From Candidatus Bathyarchaeota archaeon (GTDB taxonomy: Archaea > Thermoproteota > Bathyarchaeia > TCS64), in the NCBI GenBank assembly GCA_002726865.1, contig PBSW01000076.1:1-9997 (forward strand): a stretch of DNA of 9,997 bases, given 5' to 3'. A program made the translations under genes and the position numbers. Shown here piece after piece: positions 6,992-9,997 of this stretch (positions within the stretch are counted from its first letter, which is position 1; each line of letters begins with the position of its first letter). The notes beneath the pieces were generated by a model. That model saw only the letters and a program-made list of their open reading frames with translations. It was not told the DNA's origin and did not search any database.

Positions 6992-7813
6992 TTAGGCAAC
7001 TTCGTCGTCTAATGATTGATGGACCAAATCCTCTCCTAGAACAATTTCCTTTAGTCGTGTGACTTTTTCTGCTTCCAGCCTCCCTCGGAACCTCTTCACT
7101 AATCTAGAGTGGAGCAGGTCATGATATAGGAGTGTGGCCAAGAGGGTTGGAGCGTAATTAACCGTAGCTATTAATCCGATCCCAGTTCCAAGCCCGAAGA
7201 GATAGCCAAGGTTGGTGAAAAGTGGAACAAAAAGGAGAACAAGGGATACTATCGCGCCCAGACCTGTAAGGATTCTAGTATATGACAATATTTCTTGGCC
7301 GGGATTCGTGGCAAGCATTTCTTTCTGATCGACCTCTCTAAGGCCAACATCTGCAATACCCCACATACTTGGAAGAAGAAATGTGAGAAAAGGCAAGGCT
7401 ATGAAAGCGATAGAGGATAGAGCTATCAAAGTAGTAGAGGCTTCACTGAAAGAACCAAGCTCGAGGCTGTCAAATTCTCTTCCAACAATGAAGATAATCG
7501 CAAAAGCGAAAAGAAATGCCTGTAGGCTCCTTTTGAAGACTGATTTTGTATTGCTGACAGCAGGGGGCGCCAGAGAGTATGTTCGACTCCCACCGATCCT
7601 CGTTCTAATTCCCCGATATATACCAAAAATTCTACGACACGATAAACGTGCTAGAAAGTACCAAATGATCGCTGTAACAAGGGCAGAGAAAATAAGCACC
7701 ATTGTACGCCAAGGATCATAGCTTACGTTGGGCAACATGATCAAAAGTGAAATGAAGTAAGCAGTCATCCTAGCTATGATGCGCTTTAGTAATTGCATCT
7801 GTAAATCCAACAC
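6992..7813 (-). CDS. Integral membrane protein of unknown function
   Basis: No family was recognised. From GTG 7813 the protein has 273 residues; an in-frame ATG at 7798 would remove five. Hydrophobic segments suggest about six membrane helices: near 12-28, 36-55, 92-108, 120-148 (possibly one helix with a break), 175-200 and 204-225. A basic loop with RTRIGGSR lies around 68-76 between helices 2 and 3. The C-terminal 45 residues are charged and probably cytoplasmic, with basic and acidic clusters (RLVKRFRGRLEAEK). No binding motif, signal peptidase site or catalytic residue stands out. The minus strand has a TTAATTTACC stretch near 7825-7834 that could be the promoter. The gene is convergent with the Nre gene (54 bases apart) and divergent from the small FUN14-like gene (102 bases between starts). 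The steady codon pattern and full-length hydrophobic profile make it a real gene. Confidence 0.75.
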   Translation of the reverse strand: MLDLQMQLLKRIIARMTAYFISLLIMLPNVSYDPWRTMVLIFSALVTAIIWYFLARLSCRRIFGIYRGIRTRIGGSRTYSLAPPAVSNTKSVFKRSLQAFLFAFAIIFIVGREFDSLELGSFSEASTTLIALSSIAFIALPFLTFLLPSMWGIADVGLREVDQKEMLATNPGQEILSYTRILTGLGAIVSLVLLFVPLFTNLGYLFGLGTGIGLIATVNYAPTLLATLLYHDLLHSRLVKRFRGRLEAEKVTRLKEIVLGEDLVHQSLDDEVA

Positions 7814-7883
7814 TGTTCATCCGCGGTAAATTAACAATGCCCCAACTAACAGGAAATATCTTATGCAAAGACATAACTAAAGG

Positions 7884-7891
7884 ATTTATAT
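7884..7891 (+). promoter_or_regulatory. TATA box of the FUN14-like gene
   Basis: ATTTATAT is a good archaeal TATA match and is centred 28-29 bases before the TTG at 7916. The spacing predicts transcription starting at or next to that codon, so this would be a leaderless message opening with TTG. Confidence 0.5.
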
Positions 7892-7915
7892 TCTGGAAGT
7901 GACAAATTTACTTCC

Positions 7916-8212
7916 TTGCTGGACATTCCACCACAAGTAGCTTGGCTTGTACCTATTGCAATTCCCTTTGTAGTGGGAATACTAGTTGGAGCAATGGTAA
8001 AACGCACCATAAAGCTAGTCCTAGGAATTGTTGCACTTGTCGCCGTTTTGGTTGGAATGGGAATACTCAGTCTTACACTTGTCGACGTATTCGATAAAGC
8101 AATGCTGCTCTTACCTCAATTGATAACAACAGGACAAGGGGCGTTGGATGCGTTACCATATTCATCAAGTTCGTTTCTAGTAGGCTTAGGAATCGGTCTG
8201 TGGAGAGGATGA
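7916..8212 (+). CDS. Small FUN14-like membrane protein
   Basis: The protein has 98 residues and is almost entirely hydrophobic, with membrane helices near 9-27, 32-56 and 83-97. The Gly-rich helix with a basic break (GILVGAMVKRTIK, 21-33), a long second helix, and a C-terminal FLVGLGIGLWRG (87-98) resemble the small archaeal FUN14-domain proteins, which end in a glycine-patterned helix of this type. The function of the archaeal members is unknown; eukaryotic FUNDC1 acts in mitochondrial autophagy, and that role cannot be carried over. The start is TTG 7916, chosen because a TATA box lies about 28 bases upstream and no other start gives the same N-terminus. The stop is TGA. It is divergent from the 273-residue membrane protein and stands alone. 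The gene is likely real; the family link is moderate because short hydrophobic proteins are easily over-assigned. Confidence 0.62.
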   Translation: MLDIPPQVAWLVPIAIPFVVGILVGAMVKRTIKLVLGIVALVAVLVGMGILSLTLVDVFDKAMLLLPQLITTGQGALDALPYSSSSFLVGLGIGLWRG

Positions 8213-8440
8213 TTATCTCATCAGAATAAAGAATTCTTCGATAACAATAACAAAACCGCACCTATAGACGGAAAGAGCTTACATTGGATATTTCACGAGT
8301 AAGTTTAGACAGAATAGAGATCCCAATTTCATGCCTTCGAGCTTGACATATCCCATTACACAACCATCTATCGATGATAAGAATAGAGTCAGTTAGAATT
8401 CTTTGTAAGATAGACTAATGAAGTCATCTAAGGAGAACAT
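8213..8440. other. Intergenic stretch before the DMT transporter, no gene seen
   Basis: This AT-rich region of 228 bases has no recognisable protein or RNA. It holds a perfect 10-base palindrome around an EcoRI-type GAATTC (8229-8238), which is too short to interpret, and the ribosome site of the next gene at its right end. No convincing TATA box could be chosen. Confidence 0.4.
8431..8435 (+). promoter_or_regulatory. Shine-Dalgarno site of the DMT transporter gene
   Basis: AGGAG lies five bases before TTG 8441 and eleven before ATG 8447. The spacing slightly favours the TTG, though the ATG is only two codons later and cannot be excluded. A ribosome site here implies a leadered message, unlike the leaderless neighbours. 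Confidence 0.5.
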
Positions 8441-9355
8441 TTGCAAATGGTAGAGATTGCCCTGGCACTTGCTTTACTGGCATCTTTCTTCTTTAGCTCC
8501 CGAGATGTCTCGGTTAGAAAGTCGCTAGTCAAAGCGGATCTTTATTCCAGTCTAGTCATCACATTGCTCTTCGCGATCCCGATCTCGGGTGTCATTGCTC
8601 TTTTGACGGGTGAGATCTGGCAACTCACAACACTAGATCCTATTGTTATTCAGCTCTTCGCTACAGTAGGCATCCTACAGTTTGTGTTTACGAGAGGCCT
8701 CTATTATGCCGGTATTGGAATACTCGGGGCTTCTAGAGCAATAGCAATAGTCAAAATGGATTCGGCGTTAGCTGTTCTCTTAGCTGTGTTATTCATCGGA
8801 GAAGGGATCACTCTGCTAATTGCCATTTCAGTCATCGTTGTCATGGCAGGTGTATTCCTGGTTTCATTCAGCGAATCTTCTGGACATCAGAAAGAAGGAA
8901 CTGCCGTGATGAGACAGAAGTTCTATAGAGGACTCATGTATCTAATTCTCGGAGCGACAGGTTCCGCAGTACTTCCTCTGATGATTCGCGTTAGCCTTCT
9001 ACAGAGTGGAGTACCAGTTTTGGGAATCTTTATCGCGAGTTCCTTTGCACTCATGGTCCTAGCTCCCCTCTCGCTAGTTGGGAGATTTAGGAATAGACTT
9101 CTAGGTTTAGACCGCAACTCTATCAAATTCATCACTTACTCATCAATCTTCGCTACCAGCGGACAGATCGCGAAATTCGTGGCCTTGGGATTAGCACCAG
9201 TCGTCTTCGTCGCGCCCATCTTGAACGCCAACATACTGATCACCTTTTTCTTAGCATATCTATTCATCCGCCGTCAAGAATTGGTGAATTCAAAAGTGAT
9301 TGTTGGCGGACTCCTGGTAGTTGTTGGAATAACAGTTCTTGCACTGATTGGATAA
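8441..9355 (+). CDS. EamA-type transporter of the drug/metabolite (DMT) superfamily
   Basis: The protein has 304 residues and about ten membrane helices arranged as two repeats of five, the standard EamA layout. The first repeat covers roughly 1-145 and the second 160-304, joined by a short charged linker (SSGHQKEG). In the first repeat, RGLYYAGIGILGASRAIAI matches the conserved EamA segment in helix 4, followed by a helix containing the typical GE (FIGEG). The second repeat has the equivalent AKFVALGLAPVVFVAPI and the closing glycine-rich helix. Such carriers export amino acids, nucleosides or other small metabolites from the cytoplasm; the substrate cannot be told from sequence. The start is TTG 8441 with AGGAG just upstream, or ATG 8447. 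A metal-transporter gene follows on the same strand about 50 bases later, so the two may share a transcript. Family confidence is high. Confidence 0.88.
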   Translation: MQMVEIALALALLASFFFSSRDVSVRKSLVKADLYSSLVITLLFAIPISGVIALLTGEIWQLTTLDPIVIQLFATVGILQFVFTRGLYYAGIGILGASRAIAIVKMDSALAVLLAVLFIGEGITLLIAISVIVVMAGVFLVSFSESSGHQKEGTAVMRQKFYRGLMYLILGATGSAVLPLMIRVSLLQSGVPVLGIFIASSFALMVLAPLSLVGRFRNRLLGLDRNSIKFITYSSIFATSGQIAKFVALGLAPVVFVAPILNANILITFFLAYLFIRRQELVNSKVIVGGLLVVVGITVLALIG

Positions 9356-9405
9356 TCACGCAAGAGAAGAATTCTCAGTAAGACTTAACATGCAATCAAT
9401 TAATT

Positions 9406-9997
9406 GTGGTGTTATCTTTGGCCGACGTGCCAATCTGACTTGTCCTGGGATTTGGGTTTGCACTTGGATTAGAGCATGCACTAGAAGTAGATCACGTAGT
9501 TGCTGTGTCAGCAGTCGTCAGCCAACAGAAGAAATTGTGGAAATCATCACTTGTAGGGATAGTTTGGGGTATCGGCCACACTGCAACCCTTTTCCTCGTA
9601 GGGATCATCGTCCTTTTCCTTAGCATTTCAATTCCCCAAGAGCTAATTCTCTCTTTTGAATTTCTAGTAGGAGTAGTAATTCTTCTCCTCGGTGTACTCG
9701 TCCTCCGTTCAGCTGTTACTGTGAAGATCCACTTACACCATCACAGCCACGGAGACCAAACACACATTCATCTACACTCTCATAAGGAAGGAGACTCGCA
9801 TCATCATATTCACCGATCATTCATACTAGGAATGGTTCATGGAATAGCTGGAAGCGGTGCATTGATGTTACTTGTTCTTTCGACAGTTGAATCGATTACT
9901 GCTGGCATAACCTACATCCTTCTTTTTGGAGTAGGCTCAATCCTAGGAATGTTAATCCTCAGCGCCGTAATTGGGCTTCCTTTCATCATTACCGCCA
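9406..9997 (+). pseudogene. NiCoT/UreH-like nickel-cobalt transporter, in-frame TGA near the start, cut by window edge
   Basis: The frame encodes a polytopic membrane protein of the NiCoT/NicO/UreH group, which imports or exports Ni2+ or Co2+. After a TGA at 9436-9438 the frame is open to the window end (186 codons). Right after the TGA comes a glycine-rich helix ending in GLEHALEVDH, the family HX4DH metal motif in helix 1. Further motifs are GIGHTA in helix 2, a His-rich loop with 13 His in about 28 residues (around 9736-9816), and GMVHGIAGSGA after it. The same frame before the TGA reads from GTG 9406 or GTG 9409 through LSLADVPI, a sensible N-terminus that joins smoothly onto helix 1. No ATG, GTG or TTG lies between the TGA and the HX4DH motif; the first is a GTG just past the motif. 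The gene is therefore disrupted by one stop, unless this is a sequencing error or the stop is read through. Another frame here (ATG 9390) encodes nothing recognisable. Confidence 0.75.

Noticed and set aside
7383..7721. Rightward 112-codon reading opposite the 273-residue membrane protein
   Set aside because: It mirrors the real leftward membrane gene, has no family pattern, and lacks promoter or ribosome site.
8229..8238. Ten-base palindrome AAGAATTCTT
   Set aside because: Too short, isolated, and far from the next start for a supported operator call.
5597..8380. Shared 11-mer TATCGATGATA upstream of the Nre gene and upstream of the DMT gene
   Set aside because: Two copies of an 11-base word are expected by chance in a 10 kb window, and their distances to the genes differ.
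9436..9438. TGA read as selenocysteine or a reassigned codon
   Set aside because: Other genes in the window use TGA as a true stop, the position is in a membrane helix with no redox role, and no SECIS can be seen. A mutation or sequence error is simpler.
9348..9623. Rightward 91-codon reading overlapping the end of the DMT gene and the metal transporter
   Set aside because: It is rich in Arg, Cys and Ser without any family pattern, while the neighbouring frame over the same bases encodes clear NiCoT motifs. It is a shadow frame.
1..9997. Defence island, prophage, CRISPR or mobile element
   Set aside because: No repeats, integrase, transposase, nuclease or toxin-antitoxin features were seen. 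The genes are metabolic, transport and repair functions.

Overview
The window looks like a piece of an archaeal chromosome of moderate GC (about 45% by eye). The strongest pointer is an archaeal Nre-family DNA repair protein (N-terminal C4 zinc motif and the conserved GYP...GPL block). Supporting signs are TATA-like boxes placed about 26 nt before several start codons, which fits leaderless transcripts, frequent TTG and GTG starts, and a small FUN14-like membrane protein of a type common in archaea. The lineage within Archaea cannot be settled from this sequence. No rRNA, tRNA, CRISPR, insertion sequence or phage gene was seen.

Layout from left to right. The first 0.6 kb holds the N-terminal part of moaA (GTP 3',8-cyclase, molybdopterin synthesis), read leftward and cut by the window edge. 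Next, also leftward, is a full-length long-form 6-phosphogluconate dehydrogenase (gnd) with a TTG start and a strongly bacterial look. From 2.3 to 4.2 kb, two members of the cyclase / kynurenine-formamidase-like metal hydrolase family are transcribed away from each other across a 304-base control region. A leftward MFS transporter (4.2-5.5 kb) lies tail to tail with the second hydrolase. The rightward Nre gene (5.7-6.9 kb) shares a 171-base divergent promoter region with the MFS gene. It is followed tail to tail by a leftward 273-residue integral membrane protein of unknown function, which is divergent from a rightward 98-residue FUN14-like membrane protein. The right end carries a rightward EamA-type DMT transporter and a rightward NiCoT/UreH-like metal transporter with a His-rich loop that runs off the window.

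How the genes may work together. There is no single obvious pathway. The two hydrolases and the MFS carrier could form a small amide, lactone or aromatic metabolite module, but their orientations do not make an operon, so this is inference only. moaA and gnd are metabolic genes without visible partners here. The most notable anomaly is in the last gene: the correct reading frame of the metal transporter is interrupted by a TGA eight codons after its likely GTG start, although the rest is open to the window end. Other points worth attention are a PIP-box-like C-terminus on the Nre protein, two paralogous hydrolases with complete metal-site motifs and a shared promoter region, and several TATA boxes that appear to drive leaderless messages with non-ATG starts.
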